From Holacanthus passer (Eukaryota; Chordata; Actinopteri; Pomacanthidae), in the NCBI GenBank assembly GCA_025331565.1, contig JAFREQ010000009.1, positions 4,081,501 to 4,145,500 of the forward strand: a DNA stretch of 64,000 bases, in the 5' to 3' direction. The translations under genes were made by a program, and so were the position numbers. The notes beneath the pieces were generated by a model that saw only the letters and a list, made by a program, of their open reading frames with translations, was not told the DNA's origin and ran no database searches. Positions 36,741-48,000 of the stretch are shown here, piece by piece. Every line of letters begins with the position of its first letter. The first letter of the stretch is position 1.

Positions 36741-38580
36741 ATGGCCTCCAGCTGCGAGCCTTTGGAAATAACAGGTGACGAGCTGGGTCACATCCTCAGG
36801 ACCCCCCGGGACCAGTACTCCTCTGCGGGCTGCGTGCTACTGGACTGCAGGCCCTTCCTCGACTTCTCCTTCGCGCACATCTGCGACTCCGCAACGTGAA
36901 CTGGAACTCGATGCTGCGCCGCCGCTCCAAGAGCTCGGTGGTGGCTCTGGAGTGGCTCATCCCGGACAAGGCGCTCCTGGGCCGGCTGCGGCGCGGGGAC
37001 CTGAGCCCGGTGGTGGTGGTGGTGGATGAGAGCAGCCGCTCCGTGGCCGAGCTGAAGACGGAGAGCGTGGCCCAGATGCTGCTCACCGCCCTGCACAGCG
37101 AGGTCCACAGCCAGATCTGCTTCCTGCAAGGTAACAGGCCTCCTAAGTTAAGATTTATTATTATTTTATGCTACTGGTGAAAGGGAGTTTTTATGAGCTT
37201 CTGGTGTGTATTAATATTTTATATTGTGTTTGCAAGTGTAAAAATCTCTAATCAAACCTAAAGGATGAGCAAACTTCTTTTTCATCTTTACCATATGACA
37301 TTTATGTCTCACACATTTTTAAGGAGGGCTTTGGTGAGAGCTTGCAGCTTAGTTAATACCGTGTGACCTCCATTTAGGTGGATTTGAGGGATTTTCAGAG
37401 GCCTTTCCAGAGCTTTGCTACAGCTCTGCCAGCAATCACCTCTCTACAGTGGAACCAGAGCCAGCAGGGACGGGCAGGAGGACACCAGCATATGATCGGG
37501 TAAGAAAAAAATCTCTTTCAGAATAGAAAATACATAATTCAATACAGCTTGAGCTTAAGAAAGATTTCTGAGTAATGGGAAAATATCATGTATAGTATAA
37601 ACTGCAAAGTGACTGTTGTTGATTTTAAACATTTGTCTTGGTTTCTTAAATTGCAGGATGGTCCAGTAGAGCTGCTGCCCTTCCTGTTTTTGGGCAGTGC
37701 CATCCACTCCTCCCGCAGAGAGACCCTCGCAGCTGTGGGCATCACAGCTGTGCTCAACGTTTCCTCCACGTGCCCCAACTTCTATGAGGGGGAGTTTCAG
37801 TACCTGCGGCTCAACGTGGAGGACAGCCTGGCTGCTGACATCAGAGCCTGCTTCTCCACAGCCATAGCCTTCATCGGTGAGTTTCTCTTCTAGGCGCCGA
37901 CAACTTTCAAACTTTGCTGGGAAACACAAGCTAGTGAACACACAGTGAATTAGGCTCGTCTTGGCTAAGTAAGACCTCTTTTTACACTCTTGATGAGAAA
38001 TAAAACATCCCAAAAATTTCTCTAAGCGGCTTGTACGCCATAATCCATTTTGAAGCCCAGACTTACAGACCAACAGTGTAATCGTCTGATTACAAAACAA
38101 CTGGATTATGCTGCACAAGCGAAAATTTATCAACAATTTCATTTTTTCTTATGCTTGTTTTGAGCCCTCTACATTACAAAGTAAGGTTCAGAGTTCAATT
38201 TATGAGAACTAACTGGTTGAATTTCCATTAGCAGTGTGAATAGTAACAACAGTATTTCTTGTAAAACACTCTCAATGATGTCAAAGAAACTGATGTGAAA
38301 TGGAGCGTTATATGCTGATCTCTCTTCCTCTTTCCGTCTCGTCTTTTCCGCTCAACCCACAGACTCAGTGAAGCAGAGTGGTGGTCGGGTGCTGGTGCAC
38401 TGCCAGGCAGGTATCTCCCGCTCAGCCACCATCTGTCTGGCTTACCTCATGCACACGCAGCGAGTCAAGCTGGACGAGGCCTTTGACTTTGTGAAGCAGA
38501 GGCGTCAAGTCATCTCCCCTAACCTGGCCTTCATGGGGCAGCTGCTGCAGTTTGAGACTGACGTTCTCTGCCAAGGATGA
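36741..38580 (+). CDS. dusp2: Dual-specificity phosphatase 2 (MAP-kinase phosphatase, PAC-1), with apparent frameshift in exon 1
   Basis: Nuclear phosphatase that removes phosphates from Thr and Tyr of activated MAP kinases. Exons: 36741-37130, 37378-37499, 37657-37876 (220 bp, the conserved size in this family), 38363-38580. N-terminal rhodanese-like, MAPK-docking domain with LLDCRPFLDF and the basic docking cluster LRRRSK, linker ending TPAYDR, then the catalytic domain with the signature HCQAGISRSA (catalytic Cys near residue 258) and KQRRQVISPN. The C-terminus FETDVLC closely resembles the end of human DUSP2 and, with WNSMLRRR and VAEL, picks DUSP2 over DUSP1/4/5. The frame from the ATG stops at 36897 after 52 codons; the correct frame resumes at 36890 as RNVNWN. 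One missing base at or just before 36890 explains it, and with that base the coding length is exactly 317 codons (human DUSP2: 314 residues). Confidence 0.88.
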
Positions 38581-39284
38581 AGACCCGGACGCATTAAGAG
38601 GAAGGAAATTTACATGACTGTACTCTTTTGATGACTTCTCCTGCCTCATGTAGGCATTGTGCTGGACTCCAGCACTCAAATCATATGTACAAATCTGCTG
38701 TTTGTACTGTTAAAACTAGTACGTTACAGAAGTGTATACTTTGTACATTCAGAGAAAAGCTACTTGTGCTGCTGGCATCACATATCTGGTGGATCTCTAA
38801 TTTCAGGAGAAACTGACAAATGGTGTCCTGATACATCAAAAAGCTGTTAGCAATATAAACTCCACTGTTATAACCACATTATGAGCAATTGTGATTCTGA
38901 GCCAGCAAGTTGGGGCAGCTATGAGGTAATTTCCCTGACATTTTATACTTAGGGGGCATTGTGCCTGCTTGTCTGGTTTTGTGTGCGTGATTTTGTTTGA
39001 CTTATGTGCCTGATCTTTTGCAAGGGCTGTCTAATTTTCATACTGAAAGTCATTCCTTAGCAGTTACGACCACTGTGACATGACACGTCTTTTTATGAGA
39101 CGACACTGTGTTAACTACTTAAGGCAATACTGGCTGAAGCTCAAGTTTTTTTTTTGTCTAATTTATAAAAACAAAAATGCACTAACTGCTGTTGGTGTCT
39201 AATCTGAAGTCTAACCATTCTGTATCCTGAGACATGTTACATTTTGTACACTCAAACTGGAAGAAGCTGTTTTATTATGTGAAT

Positions 39285-39411
39285 ATATTTTTTATTTTTA
39301 TTTATTATTTCAGCATTCATTCTGACAGTATTCACATGGTTACTGTCTGTTATTGCACTTTATACTTATAAGGGTTTGGCTGATTCCTGCTGTTTTTTCC
39401 ACTAAAATAAA
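39285..39411 (+). terminator. dusp2 3' UTR AU-rich element and polyadenylation signal
   Basis: A dense AU-rich tract (TTTTTATTTTTATTTATTATTTC) at about 39287-39311 and an AATAAA at 39406-39411 lie some 0.8 kb downstream of the stop. AU-rich tracts of this type mark unstable immediate-early mRNAs, in line with the promoter motifs. Confidence 0.5.
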
Positions 39412-40838
39412 AACATGCTGGAGAGCACACTTAGTCTGTTTTCTCTGTATAATGTCCTTAATTCATACATACTGCACTGTGGCACATGTTTCACTTCTTA
39501 TAAAAGATATAGTCCAGCACTGGCTCTCCAGACAGACACTGTAATCTCAGACCAGTTCGCCCTGAGTGTGTTGCAGTCTTTCAAACAGAACACATAGCAA
39601 ATGCACAATTTCACACACTGACCTTGCTGCACTCGATTCGCTCTTGCTAAACCAGAAGGTATTAAAACCGTGGTTTGCTGGGTGTTTTGGAGGATTATCC
39701 ACAGAGAATGGGTTTTACAGTATGAAGTCCTTTTGACCTCATCAACCACTGACATTAATTTCAATTCTACTTACTCAAGTTGCGAGAATAACTTGGACAA
39801 CTTAGGAAGTCCAGGGAGACAACTGAAGAACTACAGACCCCATAAACATACCATTCTTATGTTATGTACTACATGTTGCTTTAGAGCTGTGTTTTTGAAG
39901 AAATGATGGTTCTCATTTTGCACTATTACTGAATCCACATCGACCGTTTAATCATGTCAACAACTGCTTGTCAGATGAACCATAGGTCACAAGAATATCA
40001 GAGACAGTTAATTTACCATATTTGATCATAGGTAAAGAACTCCTTATTATGTATTTCCTCTCAATGGACAGCGAGTCAGTGAATTGAGATCACTGACTTG
40101 TTATAAATAACATCTATAGTATTTGGAAGCACAATGCAGTAAACTCTAAACTTGGTCAAATAGGCTTAAATGTCAAAGAACTACTACTAATAGAGCATTA
40201 AAGATCAGCTGCCACGACTACACCAGCTCCCGATGACAATCATGCCACCCACACACTTCTGTTGGCCATAGCTAAAATAATCCACTTCCTCTCATTTGCA
40301 AATATCCATTGCTCAACAAGTACAAAGTGCAATGGTTATGCTTGACTTCCTCCTTCCATTAGCCACAGTTTTCCAGACAGAGAGCAGAGAAATGCACCTT
40401 GGACTTTTCAAGTTTTCATTTAGACTGAGAGGTCACTACAACTGAAACCCAGAAAAATAACATTTGTTCTGGCTTGTGTTCATTTAGGCTTTCACAGTCA
40501 CTTTCAGTTTACATCAACTGAAGTATATGCATAATATCTAATGCACTTTAATGGGTATTTGCATCACGCTCAGCCTTTTGGTAGCAGGTTGGAGCCCTTC
40601 ATCTGTTAAGGTCAAGAAGGCTTGTTGGAGAGGGTGAGATTCACTTAACATGATAGAAAAACAGCTGCATCTTCTAATCTGTGCAATATCCATCTACTTA
40701 CTGTTAGACAAAATATGCAAATTTGTTCCTCTTTATTAACCTTTTTATTTTTCATAAAATTATTAAAAGCAGAAGAAAGAAAGTTAGAAGATATATAAAT
40801 ATTAAATATAGTTACTAGAACACAGTGCAGATGGTTAG
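39412..40838. other. Intergenic sequence downstream of dusp2
   Basis: No gene, transposon end or tandem repeat that I can support. Confidence 0.4.
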
Positions 40839-41592
40839 CAGTGGAAAGTATTAAGTGGAAAGTACATTAACTCAAGTACAATTCTGAGCTATTTGTAGTT
40901 TGTTTAATTATATCCATTTTATGTTTATATTTTGGTGTAAAAAATATTGTACATTTTACTCCACTACTCCATGAAAGTTACTGTTCAGATCAAGATTTTA
41001 CAAATATATGATAAGCCTACAAAATATGATGCATTGTTTGTGATTAACCTTTTTGGCCCCTGACCCCTTTATAAAAAGCACTGTCTGTTCAGGGCCCCTT
41101 GTCATGTTTCACATGTCTCTGAGCTGTTAGCATTTCCACCAAAGAGACATTTCACCTTAACATCTCACATGATTTCATTTAAACAAATGTTTGAGGCCAG
41201 AAGAGGTAAAATTATCTATTTTACCAAAAAAGCACAGATTAGAGAAACGTTTGAAAAACTAAAATAAATTTGTGTAGCCAGATCTTTGGAGGAGCCTCAG
41301 ACCCTGGGACTGAAACCACTGGACCAAACCACCTAAATGTATTATTTAGGTGGTTTTACTTGAACAGTAAAATGCTGCTTATTCATTCATGCATCAGAAT
41401 TAACAAACTAATAACATATAATCATACACAAGTACTTTTACTTTAATGCTTTAACTACATTTTGCTGATAATACTTGCTTTCACATTAATTAGGATGTTG
41501 AATATGGACCTTTACTTGTAATGCGGTATTTTAACATTGTTTTACTGGTATATTTACTTAAGTAAAAGATCTGAGCGCTTCTTCTACCACAG
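40839..41592. repeat. Decayed teleost interspersed repeat (non-autonomous, hAT/MITE-like)
   Basis: Begins CAGTGGAAAGTA and ends AAGTAAAAGATCTGAGCGCT followed by TCTTCTACCACAG, with inner phrases TTTTACTCCACTACTCC, AAATATGATGCATTGTTTG and CATTTTGCTGATAATACTTG. These match in order a very common fish repeat whose ends read like CAGTGGTGGAAGAAGTAC. It has no coding capacity. Target duplications are not clear. A more decayed relative lies in reverse at about 1200-1400. Confidence 0.65.
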
Positions 41593-42107
41593 TTAGTAAG
41601 TAAAAGTAAAGTAATTAAAATCAGCCAGATGTGTTAACACCATTAGTCGATATTAGTTTGTAGTAAGACAGTGCCCTCTAGTGACAACTTTTGAAACTAC
41701 TAGAAAGCAAGCTGATTCAAAAGTATCCAGCAGATGACGACAGCAGACAGTTTATTAACTGTAGCAGCCTTTTTATTACCAAGATAACACAGCAAAGCCA
41801 CATGCACACATCACACAGACAAACACACACACTTCCTATCTGTACTGTTTCCTAATTCATGATTGTCCATTACACATTTAAATGACTTTTGGTGTCATTT
41901 CACTTGATCATTTATTTATCTCTGGAAGCAGACTGTTCCACCTCCCTTTCATTTGAATGTCTCTCTCATCTTGTTTGCTGTATTCAGTTCTCTCTCAGAC
42001 AGTCAGGATCCTTAATGGAAACAGACTCAAACCGTTGCTCACACCCTGTGTCCAGATTAAACTGGTGCCATGATCAATCATATTGTATTAAGCTGTGGCA
42101 ATACTTC

Positions 42108-42110
<3 letters not shown>

Positions 42111-42163
<53 letters not shown>
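42111..42163. repeat. (GT)n microsatellite, about 26 units, uninterrupted
   Basis: Pure alternating GT for 53 bases. Highly likely to be length-polymorphic. Confidence 0.95.
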
Positions 42164-42164
<1 letters not shown>

Positions 42165-42494
42165 CTGTACTGTATGCATAAAAAGAAGCACATGGCAGAA
42201 TGGGGATTTTTACCTGTCACACATCTGATATGGTGATTTACAGTATTTGCTATCAGCAGCTGAAAACCTTGTCTCACTCAGACAAGAAATCCCAGTCAGG
42301 GAAAACTGCTAATAGACAATATGAGCAATATGTGTGATATTGTTAGCTGGAGAATTACAGTGTATTAGATACATACACACACATGCACTGGCCTGCAGTC
42401 ACACACACAAGCAGCAGTTGTCATCATTACTAATGCAGACAGGAAAATTACTGTATGACCATCTGGGAGAGCTCTCTGTAATTGTTTGCAGGTT

Positions 42495-42495
42495 A

Positions 42496-42522
<27 letters not shown>
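42495..42522. repeat. (AC)14 microsatellite
   Basis: Pure alternating AC for 28 bases. Confidence 0.95.
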
Positions 42523-42526
<4 letters not shown>

Positions 42527-43421
42527 TTGTTATTCTTGCTATACTGAACAATGCACTGTCAAGTCCGGTGAAAGGATTCACAAGAATATGAGCAGATGGG
42601 AAATAAAATAAAAACATTTTCTGCTACATATATTTTTTCCAATCTTTATTTTTTTCATTGTGAACATTTGACTACTTTTACCACTGCAGGCCTCTAAAAA
42701 CCATTCAAATAATCAGCCTGAAAAGGGAAAATTAATATTTGGTTGACCTGCTTGCAACTCATTTTCAAATGCAGTCTGTGACAAGGGGTTGCAAGTGGAT
42801 GTTACTTCTATTCAAAGGGTCACAAGCCAAAAAGGTTGCAAACTGCTGCCTTTGGCCACAACCATAACGTTAAACATCACAACTACATGCCTAACTCCAA
42901 CCAGTACCTTCACCTTAATCCCAAATTTAACTATAAAATCAAGTCTTACCCATCTGCAGGGCAAAATTTCCACACTTTCCAAACCTGCTGTTCTCCCAGT
43001 TTCTAAAAATAAAACTTGTCCTCACAAAGTCAAGGTACATGAGCGCACACACACACAGAGGCTGAAGCAAGCCAGTAACTCAAAAAGGTCTAAATTGAAA
43101 GCCTCCAAAGGGCAGAGCTATAATTGATTTGGACCTGAACCATAACGTGCACAGACTCCCACCACAACACTGTATTATGCTGACCTGCAGTTATCTGGCA
43201 CTCATTCGGGAAAAAGTCTTTAAAGACAAGTTCTCTTCACTTAGTTTTGTTACATCTTACTACACCAAGAGACTTCAGAATTTGTTTTAAATAAAATGAG
43301 ATTTTTCCAAAGTGCATAAAGTTTTCTCAAAGTGTGGGTGTCCCTTTCCGGGATGTCAAGCAAGAATTACTGTGACCACTGTGCGTGATCCATGACAGCA
43401 GAATTTCCTGCAGGCTTGTGT

Positions 43422-43426
<5 letters not shown>

Positions 43427-43494
<68 letters not shown>
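43427..43494. repeat. (TG)34 microsatellite
   Basis: Pure alternating TG for 68 bases, the longest dinucleotide run in the window. Confidence 0.95.
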
Positions 43495-43496
<2 letters not shown>

Positions 43497-45250
43497 CACG
43501 TTTGTATACCACATACTCTTATACAACAAGCACTTCAGAAGTGATGGACTGTGCACTGAATGCTGTTTGCTTCTCAGTCTCCATAACCTTGGCATCAGTG
43601 ACACACCCCTCTCCCCCAGAATGCATTTTCAGCGTGTTACTAAGCACGGTTCGCCCGTGGAAACAGAGACACTTGATTGGAGTGCTCTCTCCCACTAAAA
43701 GCTTTATTCTCTTTGCCTTTATATTTAGAACGTGTAGCGTAGAGAGAAAAATGTACAACCATTATTGGCTGCTGGCTGCAGGTCACGCAATCAGAGAGCA
43801 GGGCTTCTGACTGTAATTCCATGGGCGGCTAACTGGGCCTCTCTCTCATTACAGCACCAATGTGTGTGGGGGGGGACGCACTACAAAAACAAGTAAACAG
43901 GACCTCCTACCCACACACCATTCATAAGATTGTGTGTGCGGATGTGTAGGCCGGTGAATGTGTGTGCGCGTGTATTGTTTGTTTGTTTGTGTGAGTTTAT
44001 ATCACAGAGGCCACCTACGTCCTTTCAAACGCCACAGGATAAACTCTGCCGCTGTTTAATTTATGGCTCAGTAAAACAGACAGTGTGACGTAGGTTTCAC
44101 TTGATAATTGAACAATTGGGCACTTGATAGTAGAGGGAACAAATCATGAGGGATGCTGTGGACATCTGTGCTTCTTGGGGGAGGAAGTGTTGCAGGCCGC
44201 ATAATGCAGAGGGATTTAAATGGAAGTCAAGTGATGATGTAAATGCATGAGCACAGAAAGCAAGTGCCTCACACCCCTGGCCTGCACCTTGCACAATGAG
44301 CAGAGGTGGAAGGTAACACAATGCATTTACCCAGTCAGTTTAGAGGGAGAGGTTGCCGAGCATGTGGAGACTTTGTAATTTAATACCGGACCATATTTTC
44401 ATGAGCTCACTTTTACAGCAACATTTATGTGATGGTTGTAATTGTCAGCTGTATTCTGTGCAGAATAAGGTTTTATGTGCCAAATCTGCAATCTCATAAA
44501 ATATGTAATTCATTGTTTGAGATGAAACTACCAAATGGAGCAGGGAGCCCACCTACAGTTTTAATGCACCCATAATTAAGCCCTCTCAAGGGGATCATTT
44601 CTCAAAATGAGGGCTTTCATTTTACTAAATCATCACAAATTTGTGTACTTTTTTTTTTTGTACTGGAAGATTTGACTTATTTCTCACAAATGAGAATTCT
44701 TCTCTGACATTTTCCAGCAATCTGTATTGAGGACACGGATCACACTCACATCATGATAAAAGACTCCTGACATGACACTGCAGCATGTATACAAATCGTA
44801 CGTCTTACTCAAAAAATGTAAGTGTATGTTTGTGCAAACTCAAACATTGGTCCAACCTAACCTGACAGAAAACAGGCTTGTGACCAGGTGGGGTAGCTAA
44901 AAGTGAGTGTAAGTGTCCTTGAGTAACTTGACCTCCAGCTGCAACAGTGAACACATTTATTGGCCCTAAATGACTGAATTTGTTGGAGGTCGCACGGAAC
45001 CTGGTGTCGAGAACAAAGCGTAAAGATGCAGAAATCACACAGGCTTCTTTAACTGAAAGTCATTTATTAACCATGTGTGATATTCCACATATTGCAGGGG
45101 GGTGATGATGATGATGATGATGAGTGAGTAGCTGTCATGCAGGAGGATGAAGCTCATGTTTTCTGTAAAGCAGATGGCATCATCTCTGCTCTCAGCTGGA
45201 CACCTCAGAAGTGGTGCCACCCAACAAACCGTATCTAATATAAATGCGTT
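43495..45250. other. Intergenic sequence between dusp2 and adra2b, right part
   Basis: No supported gene. A short (GAT)n run lies at 45104-45122. Confidence 0.4.
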
Positions 45251-46416
45251 GGTTGAGGCGCTTGGATTTGGATTTAATGTGAGATGGGGGGGTGTAGGGA
45301 GGGTGGGGCTACAGGGATGGAGAAAGTGAGGATCCCATCACGCCCACAGCTCCACAGTGACATCACTGGGTCTAAAAAGAAGCGCAGGAGGGAGATGGGA
45401 GGCAGCCCACTTAGTGGATGTCGTCCTGTGCGCAAGCGGAGACGCAGCTGCGCATCAGTGCGGCGGCCGGGGATGTGCGCCGGAGCGGCTGAACACAGCT
45501 CAACTTCCGAGGGACAGAGACAGAGGGACAAGTCCTGAGAGACACAGACTGAAGCTCTTCTGCAGGGATTTCACTGCTGAAGAAAACGTTGTCACCGCAC
45601 ACCTCGCTTCATGCGCACGGCTGGAGAAGCTTGAGGTTAACTTTGAGTTTTTAGCGCAGGTCTGGGCTGGAAATTGACAGGCTTTCATTTTTAGAGTGTT
45701 AAATGAGTAAATCACCGTAAATATGAACTTTATTTCTCTTGATCCAAAGCGCACTGTTTTGGTTATCCAGGTCAGTCTGTCAGGTTTGCGCGCGTCTCCA
45801 AACGAGGACGCACGGGCAGCGCGCAAGTGTCCGGATTATTCACTCTAATCCCACCTCTTATATCCATTGTAGACGACCCCAAACTGTATTATCATGAACT
45901 AAATCTTCACATCTTCGAGTCAGTATTTAATCCACTGAGAAAAAAAAGAGGATCAAACTTGCGTGCGTTAAAGAAGTTTTTGCTCTTCTGTATTGTAGCT
46001 TCTGCAAAGGTTGATGCGCAAAAGTCACTAAAAATTGCTGTTGTTGTTTTTTTGGGAGGGGGAAATCTGATCTGCGAAGTGACAAGTGACTTGAGTTGTA
46101 AAGCGGTGATCCGTGTGTTGACGCACTGTCCAGGACTGTTTTGTGCGCTTAAAATGGATTTGGAAGACCTGGAGTGGAGGATGCAAGGGAGCTAACATCT
46201 GGAAACAGCACAGAGACCAAACGAGAACAAGTGAGGTAAATATTATAAATTATATTTTTTTTATCTCATCATAATCACATCACAATATTTTATTGTCTAC
46301 GATCAATTCAAGATAATGTTATGTCACACTTATTTAAATACATTCTATGAGCAAATCTTATTCAGTGACCAAACATATTTCTAATCTATAAAGACTCCTG
46401 GAAAGATAATCCCAGC
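45251..46416 (+). promoter_or_regulatory. CpG-rich promoter and 5' UTR region of adra2b
   Basis: From about 45380 to 45830 the CpG density rises sharply compared with the flanks (for example GTGCGGCGGCCGGGG), as expected for the promoter of a receptor gene. A donor-like AGTGAGGTAAATA at about 46229-46241 and an acceptor-like CCCAG at 46412-46416 would allow a short intron in the 5' UTR. Open frames here (up to 122 codons) show no recognisable protein and are taken as chance. Confidence 0.5.
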
Positions 46417-48000
46417 ATGGCCTCGGTTCAGGACAACGGCTGCTCCATGGAGCTGAACGGCTGGAACAGCAGTCTGAGCAGTGCCGGAGCCTCGGTCCCC
46501 TGCAACCAGAGCATGCTGAAGCCTGCCCCCTACTCCCCCGAAGCTACAGCGGCCTTTGCCACTGCCATAACCCTGATGGTGGTCTTCACCATCGTGGGAA
46601 ACATCATGGTCATCATCGCTGTCCTGACCAGCCGCTCACTCCGAGGTCCACAGAATCTGTTCTTAGTGTCGCTGGCCGCTGCAGACATTTTAGTGGCCAC
46701 CCTCATCATCCCCTTCTCTCTGGCCAACGAACTGCTCGGCTACTGGTACTTTAAGTCTCTGTGGTGTGAGATCTACCTGGCCCTGGATGTGCTGTTTTGC
46801 ACCTCCTCCATTGTGCACCTGTGCGCCATCTCGCTGGACCGCTACCTGTCCATTTCCAGGGTCACTTACGGGCGTCAGAGGACTCCCAAACGCATCAAAG
46901 CTGCTATTGTGGTGGTGTGGCTCATCTCTGCCATCATCTCCTTCCCTCCCCTGCTCTCGCTGAACAAAAGCGAGGGAGGGAAACAGGGGAGTGAGAGAGG
47001 ACCTCAGTGCGAACTGAATGATGAGCGCTGGTACATCCTTTACTCCACCATCGGCTCCTTCTTTGCTCCCTGCCTCATCATGATCCTGGTCTACATAAGA
47101 ATCTACCAAATTGCCAAGCAGAGGACGCGTTGCCCGCCAGGAGAGCCCAGGAAGGATGGGGGCGGCTGTGCTACGCCGAGTCAGGCTCTGCGACATGTAC
47201 AAGTCAACGGGAAGGATGAGGACGAGAGCACGCCCCCTTCATCAAACGCAACCTCCAATGTCAGACCCCCCACCCTCGCCATCACGCCTTCTCCTTCCCC
47301 AGGAGAGACTCAAACCTCCCAGAATCCCACCTCCAATAATCTCCTGCAACCTCCGTCCCCTTCTCCAGCCATGACCCCTGTCACAACCTCCCTCGATACC
47401 TCTCCCCATGGCCCCTCAACCCCCTCCTCTGTGCCTCAGTCTGCCCCTGCCAAGACTAAAGAGGAGGGGAAGAAGGGCAAGCGGCAGGGAGGGAAAAAAG
47501 CTGACAATAACAATGGCGACAGCTCAAGCACAGAAAGCGATATGGAGCACAGCCACGGAGGAGGCCGGGGCAGCGCCAGCATGCCGGGGTCACCTGCAGG
47601 AGGTGGGGTCCACTCCCCGGCCTCGGTCAAGCGCTACCGGGACATGATCGCCACTTCAAAGGGGGCTCGGCTGGTGCCAGGGAGAAAGTCAAAAATAGAG
47701 AACAACCCTGGAGCAGCGAGGCGTAAAGCCATGGTCAACAGAGAGAAACGTTTCACCTTTGTTCTGGCAGTGGTCATCGGCGTCTTTGTGTTGTGCTGGT
47801 TCCCGTTCTTCTTCTCCTACTCTTTGCATGCAGTGTGTCCAGAGACGTGTGCCATCCCTGGTCCGCTCTTTACATTTTTCTTCTGGATCGGTTATTGCAA
47901 CTCCTCACTCAACCCAGTCATATACACCATCTTCAACAAAGACTTCAGGAAGGCCTTTAAAAAGATACTGTGCAGAAGCACCAAGGGTACTTTCTTTTAG
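46417..48000 (+). CDS. adra2b: Alpha-2 adrenergic receptor, most likely subtype 2B
   Basis: Single-exon class A GPCR for noradrenaline and adrenaline, coupled to Gi/o at the plasma membrane; 527 residues. N-terminus with sequons at Asn17 (NSS) and Asn30 (NQS); seven membrane helices; amine-binding Asp124 in YLALDVLFCTSS; DRY at 141-143; Pro/Ser-rich third intracellular loop of about 200 residues (240-440); REKRFTFVLAVVIGVFVLCW opening helix 6; NPVIY in helix 7; short tail with Cys in KKILCRS for palmitoylation. ADILVATLIIPFSLANELLG is alpha-2 specific. The subtype rests mainly on the neighbouring dusp2, since ADRA2B and DUSP2 adjoin on human 2q11.2; helix 4-5 wording also resembles 2A and 2C, so another subtype is possible. 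DRY is followed by Leu instead of the Trp common in mammalian alpha-2 receptors. Confidence 0.85.
   Translation: MASVQDNGCSMELNGWNSSLSSAGASVPCNQSMLKPAPYSPEATAAFATAITLMVVFTIVGNIMVIIAVLTSRSLRGPQNLFLVSLAAADILVATLIIPFSLANELLGYWYFKSLWCEIYLALDVLFCTSSIVHLCAISLDRYLSISRVTYGRQRTPKRIKAAIVVVWLISAIISFPPLLSLNKSEGGKQGSERGPQCELNDERWYILYSTIGSFFAPCLIMILVYIRIYQIAKQRTRCPPGEPRKDGGGCATPSQALRHVQVNGKDEDESTPPSSNATSNVRPPTLAITPSPSPGETQTSQNPTSNNLLQPPSPSPAMTPVTTSLDTSPHGPSTPSSVPQSAPAKTKEEGKKGKRQGGKKADNNNGDSSSTESDMEHSHGGGRGSASMPGSPAGGGVHSPASVKRYRDMIATSKGARLVPGRKSKIENNPGAARRKAMVNREKRFTFVLAVVIGVFVLCWFPFFFSYSLHAVCPETCAIPGPLFTFFFWIGYCNSSLNPVIYTIFNKDFRKAFKKILCRSTKGTFF

Noticed and set aside
42111..43494. Long open frames made of repeated Val-Cys or Thr-His residues
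   Set aside because: They are translations of (GT)n and (CA)n microsatellites and do not represent proteins.
45827..46195. 122-codon open frame upstream of adra2b
   Set aside because: No recognisable domain, atypical composition, and it sits in the presumed 5' UTR; likely chance.
46690..47202. Minus-strand open frame of 170 codons within adra2b
   Set aside because: Antisense shadow of the receptor coding sequence with no independent similarity.
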